Source: Bacillus thermotolerans
Lineage (GTDB): Bacteria > Bacillota > Bacilli > Bacillales > Domibacillaceae
Assembly: GCF_000812025.2 (NCBI RefSeq)
Contig: NZ_JWJE02000022.1
Coordinates: forward strand, 1 to 64,000
Length of the DNA: 64,000 nt
Direction of reading: 5' to 3'
Part shown: piece after piece, positions 16,161 through 24,459 of the stretch
How positions within the stretch are numbered: position 1 is the first letter of the stretch
Layout: every line of letters begins with the position of its first letter
The notes under the pieces: generated by a model
What the model was told of the DNA's origin: nothing
What the model saw: the letters and a program-made list of their open reading frames with translations, nothing else
Database searches by the model: none
Made by a program: the position numbers and the translations under genes

Positions 16161-17002
16161 AAATTCCTCCCCGTTAATTGAACGAATATGTCCCCTAAAG
16201 TTGGCTCATTAGAATGAATGGCTGCTAATTGCCCATCCTTCATGTAGCGATAAATTTCTTCTGCACCCTGCTCATCTTTTGGCACTGTCACGACTTGATC
16301 TCCCTTCAGCGTGACGGTAACAGATGAACTGCCGTACCTGGTTCGCAGCTTCTGCGGTGTATCGAACAGCTTGATCTCACCATTATGAAGGAAAGCGACG
16401 CGGTCACACATTTCTTCTGCTTCATGCATATCATGCGTGGTTAGAAAAATAGTGGTTCCCTCCCGGTTTAATTGTTTGAGTCCTTCATGAATATGCTTAG
16501 TGTTCACTGGATCTAACGCAGAAGTTGGTTCATCGAGGAAAAGCAGATCAGGTTTATGTACAATCGCCCGTGCCAGCGTTACTCTCTGTTTCATCCCTTT
16601 AGAAAGCTTCTGAACTGGAGTGTTCTTATCATGTTGCAAGTTGACCACTTCCAGTACCTCATCGCTTGACTTCTTGCTGATTCCGTATAAATCACAGTAG
16701 AGCGCCAAGTTATCAAAGATAGTTAACCGTTCGTACAATCCACTGTTATCGGTTAGAATACCGATGCGCCTCATATAAGAAGGGTCTTTCAGCTTTTCGA
16801 GTGGTTCTCCGAATACGGAGGCTTCCCCAGCAGTCGGATGCAGCTGAGCGGTTAATATTTTAATAGTAGTAGTCTTGCCTGATCCGCTCGGTCCCAGGAA
16901 ACCAATCGTTTCCCCTTTCTTCACATCAAAACTGATACTTTTCAGTGCGACTTTGTTTCCAAATGACTTGGCCAGTTCTCTTACTTCAATCACATGTTCC
17001 AT
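16157..17002 (-). CDS. ABC transporter ATP-binding protein
   Basis: A 281-residue ATPase with Walker A GPSGSGKTT (about 36-44), signature LSKGMKQR, Walker B LLFLDEPTSALDP and the H-loop THDMHE. The last 60 residues form the accessory region seen in drug-exporter ATPases. The start is preceded by AAGGAG. It partners with the overlapping ABC-2 permease. Two LytTR-type direct repeats lie 100-130 bp upstream, so the fused ABC-LytTR protein next door probably controls it. Confidence 0.9.
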   Translation of the reverse strand: MEHVIEVRELAKSFGNKVALKSISFDVKKGETIGFLGPSGSGKTTTIKILTAQLHPTAGEASVFGEPLEKLKDPSYMRRIGILTDNSGLYERLTIFDNLALYCDLYGISKKSSDEVLEVVNLQHDKNTPVQKLSKGMKQRVTLARAIVHKPDLLFLDEPTSALDPVNTKHIHEGLKQLNREGTTIFLTTHDMHEAEEMCDRVAFLHNGEIKLFDTPQKLRTRYGSSSVTVTLKGDQVVTVPKDEQGAEEIYRYMKDGQLAAIHSNEPTLGDIFVQLTGRNL

Positions 17003-17102
17003 TCGTCCGTCTCCTTTTTGCTTGTTTGCTTTGTTGACTCAAATGTAGCTAAATTTTGAGCCCATCGCCGCTAAATCTGGATGAAAAGAGGGAGAAAAAG
17101 GA

Positions 17103-17134
17103 TGAATGGAGACATTTATCCGGTGAATGGAGAC
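17103..17134 (-). promoter_or_regulatory. Candidate LytTR operator (two direct repeats 21 bp apart)
   Basis: TGAATGGAGAC is repeated at 17103-17113 and 17124-17134 (GTCTCCATTCA on the minus strand), with start-to-start distance 21 bp, two helical turns. LytTR dimers bind paired direct repeats with this spacing. The site lies between the LytTR regulator gene and the ABC exporter genes it should control. Confidence 0.55.
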
Positions 17135-17164
17135 CAATTTCAGCCAACGGACGCTAAGAGAAGG

Positions 17165-18262
17165 TCAAATGCCCAGAGTTTCCTTCAGCTCGTTCAACTT
17201 TCCTTTAGACAAAGGAACAGAGCTTTTCTTCGCATCTTCAAGAATTAAGCTGTAGCTGTTCTTAGACCAAGTAATGACTTCCCGCACTTTTTGCAGATTC
17301 ACAATATAAGAGCGGTGGCAGCGGAAAAATCCGAATGGGCGCAGCCGATCGGTCAGTTCATTTAACGTAATGGAACACGGGAAGACTTCCCCTTTAACAT
17401 GTAAGTGGGAGATACCCTCATTGCTTTCAATAAAGTCAATTTCAGGGGGATCAAAAAGAATCATTTTATCATTGATTTTAGCCGGTATTTTTTCAAAGCG
17501 AATCTGTTTATTGGATAGGAGGGGCGACCTCTCTGTCTCCTCCTTGCTATGTACAGCTTGAGGAGCCCCTGCTTCCTCGTTTGCTTCCTGGTCAGTATAT
17601 TGTCCTTCAGGTTTTTCCGTCTCATCTGTCACTTCTATCTTCTTTAATCCTTCTTCATTTAATCGATAGACATGATTAGTCATAGAAAGGGCGCTCTCAT
17701 AATTGCTTGTAGTAATGAGTACGGCCTTTCCCTCTCTAGATGCTTCTTCCAATACCTTCTGAAGGATCATCCTGCTTTCGATATCGATATTCTGGTCAGG
17801 TTCTTCCATAATAACAAGATCCGGCTGGTGCAGAACCACTTTCGCCAGCTGCAAACGTTTCTTCTCAGAAAATGTCAGCTTGCTAATCTTCGTCAGTCTT
17901 TTCTCTGCTAAACCGACTCTTTGAAGAAGCCCGTCCACGTCTATATTACTGCCGTATAGCTGCTTGAAAAAACGAAGATATTCTCTAGGTGTCAACCGGT
18001 CGTAAGGAGGATCATTTAGCAGAAAGATTCCTAAGCGACTAGACAGCTTTTTATAGTTTTGGTTAAGCGCAAGGTCTCCAAAAAAGATTTCTCCGTTTGA
18101 TAAAGGGACTTTTCCCATTATCATGCTGATAAGCTGCGCCCCTGCTTCTGCGTTACATTGAACAGCTACGACCTCTCCAGCTCGAATATCTAAATCAAAC
18201 GTTGGAAAGATGATGGTGTTGCCTATGCTTTTCTCTACGTGTCTTATGCTCAAAATTGCCAT
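17165..18262 (-). CDS. Degenerate ABC ATPase fused to a LytTR DNA-binding domain
   Basis: A 365-residue fusion. Residues 1-210 form an ABC ATPase fold in which the Walker A region reads CNAEAGAQLISM, lacking the normal GKS/T. The signature (LTFSEKKRLQLAK) and Walker B (LVIMEEPDQNID) regions remain. Residues 265-365 form a LytTR domain (ITLNELTDRL, FFRCHRSYIVNLQKVREV, VPLSKGKLNELKETL). Such ABC-LytTR proteins are transcription factors for neighbouring ABC-2 exporters; loss of Walker A suggests it senses rather than hydrolyses. It precedes the exporter genes, separated by a region with a LytTR-type repeat. Confidence 0.85.
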   Translation of the reverse strand: MAILSIRHVEKSIGNTIIFPTFDLDIRAGEVVAVQCNAEAGAQLISMIMGKVPLSNGEIFFGDLALNQNYKKLSSRLGIFLLNDPPYDRLTPREYLRFFKQLYGSNIDVDGLLQRVGLAEKRLTKISKLTFSEKKRLQLAKVVLHQPDLVIMEEPDQNIDIESRMILQKVLEEASREGKAVLITTSNYESALSMTNHVYRLNEEGLKKIEVTDETEKPEGQYTDQEANEEAGAPQAVHSKEETERSPLLSNKQIRFEKIPAKINDKMILFDPPEIDFIESNEGISHLHVKGEVFPCSITLNELTDRLRPFGFFRCHRSYIVNLQKVREVITWSKNSYSLILEDAKKSSVPLSKGKLNELKETLGI

Positions 18263-18455
18263 GTATTCAGTTCCCTCTCATTTATTCACTTTTTTCATAT
18301 ATCTTACCATTAAAAAATTAATTATTTTTGGCAATTTTTCTTTCATTCAATTAAAACTACAAATGCTTCACAAAACCATAACCCCTAAAAATAAAACTTG
18401 AGTTACTCAACATGTAGACCACAGAAACGTAGAAAGACGGATTAGTTTCCTAGCT

Positions 18456-18489
18456 AAAAAAACGCAGAGATTTTCCGTCTCTGCGTTTT
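18456..18489 (-). terminator. Terminator of the PepSY gene
   Basis: ACGCAGAGA and TCTCTGCGT form a 9-bp stem flanked by A and T runs, 30 bp after the stop codon on the minus strand. Confidence 0.85.
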
Positions 18490-18519
18490 CCCTACTTAAT
18501 ACCTTTTATTCTTTTTTAA

Positions 18520-18840
18520 TTAATCATCACCATCTGATTCAAAGTCCAGGATTTCACCTGTTTGGGCATCAATCATGAACTCGTATTCCTTGCCATCTTT
18601 TGTTTCTACTTCCACTTCGTATACAAAGAAGCCGTCTTCCTCATCAAGTTCTACCTCTTCAACTGTTCCAGGGATTTTTTCGAGTGCGATGTTTTTGCTT
18701 TCTTCTGCCGTAATGCGAATGTTTCGTTCCTCCATGTAGTCATCATTTGAATCGGCCGATGCCATAGGAGTTGCCGATATTGCGCTAATCACTGTTGCAG
18801 CCACTGTAGGAATCATATACTTTTTCCACTTCTTCATCAT
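18520..18840 (-). CDS. Secreted PepSY-domain protein
   Basis: A 106-residue protein with a signal peptide (about 1-29, ending TPMASADS) and one PepSY domain (RITAEESKNIALEKIPGTVEEVELDE, FVYEVEVETKDGKEYEFMID, TGEILDFESDGDD). PepSY domains occur in propeptides and as free inhibitors or chaperone-like extracytoplasmic proteins. The ATG at 18840 is chosen because GGGAGGG lies just upstream. A second, non-secreted PepSY protein is encoded at 42.6 kb. Confidence 0.8.
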   Translation of the reverse strand: MMKKWKKYMIPTVAATVISAISATPMASADSNDDYMEERNIRITAEESKNIALEKIPGTVEEVELDEEDGFFVYEVEVETKDGKEYEFMIDAQTGEILDFESDGDD

Positions 18841-19014
18841 TCGAATCCCTCCCAAATATAGTAGCACTACACGTACAGCTTACTTCATAGGAGTAAAGCT
18901 GATTTAAAGAAGGGGTTATGATTCTATTAAAAAACATTACAAATATGATAACTGTTAATCAATATTGATGATAGTGCTTTCCAAGCTTGTTCATGTGGCT
19001 TCACGAAAAAATCA

Positions 19015-19185
19015 CTAAATGATCTTCTTCATTCCGCAATTTCGGCACTCCCGGAGAAAAATATTGTCCTTCATCGAGCTTTTAAAAGAGCTGTGGCCAC
19101 AATTATCGCATCGACCTGCGACTGTATCCGGATACTCTTTGTAATCATATACCTTCGTTAGATCATATTCCTTTCTCTCTTCCAT
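19015..19185 (-). CDS. Small zinc-ribbon protein (56 aa)
   Basis: A short gene on the minus strand encoding a product with two CxxC knuckles, CDNCGHSSF and CRNCGMKKII, 19 residues apart, preceded by an acidic/tyrosine-rich N-terminus (MEERKEYDLTKVYDY). Only one GAGGAGAG ribosome site lies upstream, at rather long spacing. The layout suggests a stand-alone zinc-binding module. I do not recognise the family. Confidence 0.6.
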   Translation of the reverse strand: MEERKEYDLTKVYDYKEYPDTVAGRCDNCGHSSFKSSMKDNIFLRECRNCGMKKII

Positions 19186-19271
19186 ACCGATCGATCACTC
19201 TCCTCTTCTTGCTTCCTAATTATTGTATCATGGAGCTTCCGCACTTTAGCACCTATAGAGAGACAAGCATG

Positions 19272-19307
19272 AAAAAAGCACCTAATAAATATATTTATCA
19301 GGTGCCT
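19272..19307 (-). terminator. Terminator on the minus strand after the frameshifted remnant
   Basis: AGGCACCTGATAAATA and TATTTATTAGGTGC pair over about 13 bp, followed by TTTTTT on the minus strand. Confidence 0.8.
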
Positions 19308-19313
19308 AGAGGA

Positions 19314-19518
19314 TCAAGACTTAGAAAGATATCTGTTCACCTCTTTATCAATTGCCTCATATGTCGTATTCAAGGAGATAGCTAATTCCGTGAACAATAT
19401 TTTTTGAGTGGATGCTAAAACTTTCCGTTCTGCTTCGCCAAGCTTTTTTGCTCGTTTTCCGCTTCCTTTTTCTTACGCATGAGCGTATTCACGACTTTGG
19501 AAACTTCCTTTCGGTTCC
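19314..19518 (-). pseudogene. Frameshifted gene remnant, possibly a MarR-type regulator C-terminus
   Basis: The minus strand reads EVSKVVNTLMRKKKEAENEQ in one frame and, after a frameshift near 19440, GEAERKVLASTQKILFTELA and ISLNTTYEAIDKEVNRYLS in another, ending at a stop just before a terminator. The helix spacing resembles the C-terminal dimerisation helices of MarR-family regulators, but the DNA-binding part is absent. It abuts the 3' end of the permease gene. Low certainty on the family, better on being broken. Confidence 0.4.
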
Positions 19519-21384
19519 CTATTGAATGGCCGCCTGAATCTGTTTCGTATAATAAAAACGTACAATGAAAAAGTAAATGACTTGAATGGCTAAGAATACA
19601 CTCAGAACCATGACCGATTCCTTAAATAAATTGTAGTGGAACATATGAGACAAGGCAGTCAGTGCCACTGCTCCATGAATGAGCGCTACAGCAATCGGCG
19701 CGAAGAACAGCAGCATGGTTTGCCTGTTCAGCACTTTCTTCAGCTCTTTGTCTGTAAGCCCCATTTTTGAAATGGATCGGAATTTCTGTTTATCATCGTC
19801 CAGATCGCTGTAGAGGCGGAAGTAAAGGAAACTGCCCGCCGAGACAAAAAAGACGATGCCGATAAACAGTCCGACAAACAGGACAGGTCCATATGCTTTA
19901 TTGATTTCATACATTTCATATTCGCTTGAAGTAAAAGCATGAGGCGGCGACAGCTCATTGTTGATTCTTTCAGCAGCTGCAAAAACCGACTCCTCCCCAT
20001 CCGTCGCCTGCCAAGCATGGAAGATTGTTTCATCAATTGGATCAGGAAGCTGCTCGTGATCATGATCGGAAACAATATAGTACGAATCCGTTGCCGGCAA
20101 TGCCCGTGAATAAATGAGCTCATTCGGCTTTAGGACTTTATCCGAATCTAGCCGAATCGTCTGTTCCATTAATTGCTCGGTCTGGCCGAACTCCACTCCT
20201 TCAAATTCAGCGACGAACAGCTGGCCGTCTGGAACGTTGATCTTTTCTTCTCCGATCAGCCCGGCAAAGCGGTTGAAATCTGATTCCTTCGCAATTAATA
20301 TCCAATCTTCACCGATGGTAAAATACTGAAGCGTGACTTGTTCCTGCTTCGTCTCTATCCCTTCATCTTGCAGCACGTTATTAATGAGCACAATGTCTTT
20401 CTCATCATACTCATATCCCCAATAAGTGAACGTATTGGGGTTTGTAATTTTGGTGCCCGCTGTAAGGTATGTTTGAAAGCCAAAGAGCGTTCCGATAGCG
20501 CTGAAGGCCACCGTGGATACCATTGCAACCATAAAGAATGTCCGCGCATTATCCTTCATGCGGAAGGACAAATCAGAGAAAAGAAGCATATTCGTTTTAA
20601 ACCAGAAAAAGCCTTCTTTGCTTTTTAAGCGCCGGATGATAAACACGCTCAGCTGTGTAAACAGCAAATACGTTCCAATCGTTACAACTAAAATGACCGG
20701 CGCCATCACGGCCACAACCATCAGTCCCTCCACCAATAAAGCAACCGCATAACCCGCTCCGAGCAGGATCAAAGCTGTAATGGTGAGAGGGACATTCGCC
20801 TTCGGCTCCCCTTTGGATTTTTTATCTCCCTTGATTAAATCAATCAGTTTCCGGCTGCGGAGAATATAAGAAATAAACAAAGAAATAACAAAAAAGAGCA
20901 AAATGAACGACAAAAAGGTTAAGAGGGCCGCCTCAACCGGCAAATAAAAGTTCAGCCGTTCTTCGATAATCAGCACATTTTCCGCTAAAAGCAAAATGAC
21001 CTTTGCGAACACAAGACCCATCAGGATACCGCCGACGGTGGCGAGAAATCCAAGAAACATATTTTCTAGAAACACAAGCCAGCGAATTTGCTTCATTGAC
21101 ATCCCCTGTATCATCAACAAACCAAACTCTTTCTTCCGTGACTGCAGGAAGGAGCTCATTGAGTACAAAATAAAGAAAAAAGAAAAGATATAAATAATGC
21201 CCGCCGAAATGTACATCCCCTGGCTTACGTAGCCATTCATGCTCTCTCCTCGCAATTCAGGGTGAAAAGCGAAAATGGAAAAAGTGAAGAAGACCATTAC
21301 CGTAAACATGCTGCTGAGAAAGTAGGCAGCATATAACCTTTTATTGCGTGTTACATTTTTAAGCGCGAACTGACGAAAGGTCAT
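19519..21384 (-). CDS. yxdM: BceB/YxdM-type antimicrobial-peptide ABC permease
   Basis: A 621-residue FtsX-like permease with ten predicted helices and a large extracytoplasmic domain of about 200 residues (roughly 315-520) between helices 7 and 8, the hallmark of Bce-type transporters that free lipid II-cycle targets from peptide antibiotics. The FtsX segment QSRKKEFGLLMIQGMSMKQI lies near residue 85. The length matches B. subtilis YxdM (622) better than BceB (646). The ATG at 21384 follows GGAGGGG and the gene overlaps the ATPase gene. With the sensor kinase it would form a sensory complex. Confidence 0.88.
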   Translation of the reverse strand: MTFRQFALKNVTRNKRLYAAYFLSSMFTVMVFFTFSIFAFHPELRGESMNGYVSQGMYISAGIIYIFSFFFILYSMSSFLQSRKKEFGLLMIQGMSMKQIRWLVFLENMFLGFLATVGGILMGLVFAKVILLLAENVLIIEERLNFYLPVEAALLTFLSFILLFFVISLFISYILRSRKLIDLIKGDKKSKGEPKANVPLTITALILLGAGYAVALLVEGLMVVAVMAPVILVVTIGTYLLFTQLSVFIIRRLKSKEGFFWFKTNMLLFSDLSFRMKDNARTFFMVAMVSTVAFSAIGTLFGFQTYLTAGTKITNPNTFTYWGYEYDEKDIVLINNVLQDEGIETKQEQVTLQYFTIGEDWILIAKESDFNRFAGLIGEEKINVPDGQLFVAEFEGVEFGQTEQLMEQTIRLDSDKVLKPNELIYSRALPATDSYYIVSDHDHEQLPDPIDETIFHAWQATDGEESVFAAAERINNELSPPHAFTSSEYEMYEINKAYGPVLFVGLFIGIVFFVSAGSFLYFRLYSDLDDDKQKFRSISKMGLTDKELKKVLNRQTMLLFFAPIAVALIHGAVALTALSHMFHYNLFKESVMVLSVFLAIQVIYFFIVRFYYTKQIQAAIQ

Positions 21385-22123
21385 ATGCATCCCCTCCTAG
21401 TAAAGACAGCGTATCAATGATCTTTTGGAAAAAGGCTTGGCGGTTATCACCACGGTGAATTTCTGAGTAGAACCTTCCATCACGGATAAAGACAACCCGG
21501 TGGCAGTAGCTGGCCGCTAAAGGGTCATGGGTAACAAGCATCATTGTGGTACGCTCCTGCTGGTTAATCGTTTCCAGCATTTTCATTACATCCTGAGAGG
21601 ACTTGGAATCCAAGTTCCCCGTCGGCTCATCTGCCAACAACAGCTTCGGCGTGTGGATCATCGCTCTTGCCACGGCTGCCCGCTGTGCCTGCCCGCCGGA
21701 AATCTCGTATGTCCGTTTTTTCATAATCGCTGTAATTCCCAGTTTTTCAGCAATAATTTCGGCCTTTGCTTTCATTTCCTTCACTTTCGTACCATCCAGC
21801 GTTAATGGGAGGACTATATTTTCCTCAACTGTCAATGTATGAAGCAGGTTGAATTCCTGAAAAACGAAGCCGAGCTCGCGGCGGCGGAACTTCGCTAAGT
21901 CATCCTTCTTCAGTTCGTGGGGATTACGGCCATTGATAAAAACTTCCCCTGTCGTCGGTTCGTCGATCGTTGCAATTAAATTCAGCAACGTTGTTTTTCC
22001 GCTCCCCGACGGCCCCATAATGCCAACGAATTCACCGTCCTCAATCGTTAAGTTGATATCCGTTAACGCCCGGTAAGCGACCTTCCCCTCGTAAATCTTA
22101 CTGACCCGTTTGACATCCAACAT
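21359..22123 (-). CDS. yxdL: BceA/YxdL-type ABC ATPase
   Basis: A 254-residue ATPase with Walker A GPSGSGKTT, Q-loop VFQEFNLL, signature ISGGQAQRAA, Walker B LLLADEPTGNLD and switch His in VTHDPLAASYC. This is the MacB/LolD-like subfamily that pairs with FtsX permeases. It overlaps the permease gene and follows an intergenic region holding a Bce-type operator. Start at ATG 22123 behind AAGGGGATC; an immediately upstream GTG is an alternative. Confidence 0.9.
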   Translation of the reverse strand: MLDVKRVSKIYEGKVAYRALTDINLTIEDGEFVGIMGPSGSGKTTLLNLIATIDEPTTGEVFINGRNPHELKKDDLAKFRRRELGFVFQEFNLLHTLTVEENIVLPLTLDGTKVKEMKAKAEIIAEKLGITAIMKKRTYEISGGQAQRAAVARAMIHTPKLLLADEPTGNLDSKSSQDVMKMLETINQQERTTMMLVTHDPLAASYCHRVVFIRDGRFYSEIHRGDNRQAFFQKIIDTLSLLGGDAYDLSSVRA

Positions 22124-22212
22124 CACAAGATCCCCTTTCTGCTTGATTCATTTGATCTGTGACTAGTATAACTCGGCAGCCTGACGGGAACGATCGATTC
22201 TTCTTTCACTTT

Positions 22213-22230
22213 CCTTACATAGATGTAAGG
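22213..22230 (-). promoter_or_regulatory. Bce-type regulator operator CCTTACAT-AG-ATGTAAGG
   Basis: A perfect 18-bp palindrome containing TTACA-N4-TGTAA, which fits the TNACA-N4-TGTAA core reported for BceR-like regulators. It overlaps the last codons of the kinase gene and lies 90 bp upstream of the ATPase gene. A TATACT -10-like box follows on the minus strand at about 22165-22170, with a poor -35, as expected for an activator-dependent promoter. Confidence 0.7.
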
Positions 22231-23216
22231 TTTTGAGCAGCAGAAAAAATGATCCGAAATGTTGTCCCTTCCCCGACTGCTGACTCCACTTCAATCCGGT
22301 GACCAAGATGTTCGGCTGCTTCCTTCGTTAAGTAAAGGCCCATGCCAGTCGACTCCCTAAATACTCGTCCATTTTCCCCGGTATAAAACGCATCAAAAAT
22401 ACGCTTTTGATCAGATACGGGAATACCAACACCAAAGTCCGTTATCCCCAGCACTGCTTCGCCATCTTGTTCATAGACAGAGAGAACGATATGACCGCTC
22501 TTTCCTTTCGAATACTTGACGGCATTGTGAATGAGCTGTGAAAGCATGAAAAACAGCCACTTTTCGTCGGATTCTACGGTAATACCTTCCCTCTCTTCCC
22601 GGAGCTGTGGATACACTTGATTCCGAATATAAAAACGTTTATTTTCTCCATTGACGTCATGAATGATCTTTGACAAAGCGACTGGTTTAATATGAAAGTC
22701 CTGTTCAATGGAGCGGAGCCGGGCCATATATAGAATCGTATGAAGTCCAGTTTTCATTCGCTCCGTCTCCTCCCGGATGTTAGAGGAATCCGGCTCGTCA
22801 AGGCTTTGAGCAGTCAGCTCAATGACAGATAGCGGTGTTTTCATCTGATGCACCCACTGATCCATGAAGGTCAAGTGCTGTTCCTGCTGGTACGTCAATG
22901 TATGGATTTGCTTCTGGTACAGCCGGTATTGCTCTATGAGCAAGCGGTCAAGCGCTTCGGATACAGGAGCCTGTTCCGTTCGCTGGAAAGACTCATCCAG
23001 TGACGCCAGCGGATTGCTCAGCCGGTTGTAAAACCTGCGGCGGCTGTAATACTGGTACGCCAGATAGCAGCCCAGAAAAAATAAGCCAAGGAAAAAAGCA
23101 TAGAAAGCAAGACGCATGGAATGGTAGCCGTCCAGCCAATAAATAGACAAAATTACCGCAAGTTGCAGCACCTGCATGATAATTAACAGCATATGTTCCC
23201 TTAAAAACAGCTTCAT
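22215..23216 (-). CDS. yxdK: BceS/YxdK-type intramembrane-sensing histidine kinase
   Basis: A 333-residue kinase with two closely spaced N-terminal helices (about 10-27 and 35-53) and no extracellular domain. The phospho-acceptor motif is DQWVHQMKTPLSVIE (His in HQMKTP). The N-box is LIHNAVKYSKG and the G-boxes are ITDFGVGIP and GMGLYL. Such kinases detect peptide antibiotics through the cognate ABC transporter rather than directly. It overlaps the regulator gene by 4 bp. Length is close to YxdK (325). Confidence 0.9.
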   Translation of the reverse strand: MKLFLREHMLLIIMQVLQLAVILSIYWLDGYHSMRLAFYAFFLGLFFLGCYLAYQYYSRRRFYNRLSNPLASLDESFQRTEQAPVSEALDRLLIEQYRLYQKQIHTLTYQQEQHLTFMDQWVHQMKTPLSVIELTAQSLDEPDSSNIREETERMKTGLHTILYMARLRSIEQDFHIKPVALSKIIHDVNGENKRFYIRNQVYPQLREEREGITVESDEKWLFFMLSQLIHNAVKYSKGKSGHIVLSVYEQDGEAVLGITDFGVGIPVSDQKRIFDAFYTGENGRVFRESTGMGLYLTKEAAEHLGHRIEVESAVGEGTTFRIIFSAAQNLTSM

Positions 23217-23920
23217 GCTTCCTCCGCCTCTGACCAGGACACCTTCAACCGATACCCCACACCTCTGACGGTTTCCACTGCTTCTTTAATGCCCAACTCC
23301 TGAAACTTCTTTCTAACTCTTGTAATGTTCACGTTGAGTGTGTTTTCATCGACGTATATTTGATCATCCCACAGCTTCTCCAGTAAGTCCTCGCGTCCAG
23401 CGACACGAGGATACCGGTCCATCAGGTTTTCAATAATATCCGCTTCTTTTTTCGATAAGGAGACCACTTTCGATTCAAAGGCCATCTCCAGCCTCTCCGG
23501 AAATAGCTTTAATCCGGCTCTTTCCAGCATTCGTTCCTCCGCCTTACTAGCGTACTCTCCGTACGCGCGACGAAGCTGGCTTCGGATCTTAGCCATCACG
23601 ACCTCTGTATGAAAGGGCTTCGTAATAAAGTCATCTCCACCATTTTCAAGTGCCATCACCTGATCCATCTCTCCAACCCTTGCCGAAATAAAAATTACTG
23701 GACAAATCGACTCCTTGCGAATCTGCCGGCACCAATAATAACCATCGTAGCTCGGAAGATTAATATCTAAAAGCACAAGGTTTGGCTGATGGATATGAAA
23801 ATCATCCATAACACGATGAAAGTTCGTCACGCCCGTTACTTCATAACCATATTTCGTTAGCTGAGATGCTAGGAGTTCTGTGATTTTTGAATCGTCTTCA
23901 ACAATCATAATCTTTTGCAC
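23213..23920 (-). CDS. yxdJ: BceR/YxdJ-type OmpR-family response regulator
   Basis: A 235-residue regulator: receiver domain with acidic pocket (MIVEDD), phospho-acceptor D in LVLLDINLPSYDG, conserved K in ITKPFHTE, then an OmpR-type winged helix (LSKKEADIIENLM, VDENTLNVNITRVRKKF, VETVRGVGYRL). It starts at GTG 23920 behind GGGGAG and leads the operon regulator-kinase-ATPase-permease, the yxdJKLM gene order. It should activate the internal promoter upstream of the ATPase gene. Confidence 0.9.
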   Translation of the reverse strand: MQKIMIVEDDSKITELLASQLTKYGYEVTGVTNFHRVMDDFHIHQPNLVLLDINLPSYDGYYWCRQIRKESICPVIFISARVGEMDQVMALENGGDDFITKPFHTEVVMAKIRSQLRRAYGEYASKAEERMLERAGLKLFPERLEMAFESKVVSLSKKEADIIENLMDRYPRVAGREDLLEKLWDDQIYVDENTLNVNITRVRKKFQELGIKEAVETVRGVGYRLKVSWSEAEEA

Positions 23921-24081
23921 ACCCTCACTCCCCTTCTATCATTTTGTTACGTGTTGAAAGATTCACCAATCTGATGAGCTCATCTCAATTGTACGGAAAA
24001 TTACTCCCTGCCTCACTTCTCATATATTAGAAGTTTTTAACTAACAATAAAAGTTCTGAAGAATAAATTTTATTCTGAATA

Positions 24082-24110
24082 TTGACAAAAATTTTTATAT
24101 ATATTAAATT
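24082..24110 (+). promoter_or_regulatory. Sigma-A promoter of the gentisate operon
   Basis: TTGACA at 24082-24087 and TAAATT at 24105-24110 with a 17-bp spacer, 70 bp upstream of the first gene. No regulator gene is encoded alongside, so control may be global or encoded elsewhere. Confidence 0.65.
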
Positions 24111-24180
24111 TTATATAAATAGTGAACACATTAAACTATGAGTGAACAAACGAAGATAGTTACTAGAGAGGAAGGCGAAT

Positions 24181-24435
24181 ATGAAACAGTTTCTTGTTTT
24201 TATCACCCGGACACCCGATTTTACAGGAGAGAGTATTCCTGCCCACCGTCAATACCTTCAAGAGCTGAGAGACTCTCAACTCCTTACCTTAGCGGGAGGA
24301 TTTCCTGACCAAACGGGGGGAGCTTACATCCTTCAATGCCAATCAGCAGAAAAAGCCCAGTCATTGATAGCCAAAGACCCAATGAATCAGCCAAAGGAAG
24401 CGATTTACCAATTAAAAGAATGGAATGCCAACTAA
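24181..24435 (+). CDS. YciI-family small protein of the gentisate operon
   Basis: An 84-residue protein matching the YciI/YCII fold (FLVFITRTPDF at the start, HRQYLQELRDSQLLTLAGGF, GGAYILQCQSAEKAQSLIAKDP). The family is ferredoxin-like; some members are dehalogenases or muconolactone isomerase relatives with a conserved His (here H21) and Asp. It is the first gene of the operon, behind GAGAGGAAGG, with the fumarylpyruvate hydrolase gene 24 bp downstream. It may be an accessory isomerase or binding protein for the pathway; its exact step is unknown. Confidence 0.75.
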   Translation: MKQFLVFITRTPDFTGESIPAHRQYLQELRDSQLLTLAGGFPDQTGGAYILQCQSAEKAQSLIAKDPMNQPKEAIYQLKEWNAN

Positions 24436-24459
24436 TCATTTATAAAGGGGAGAGATAGG

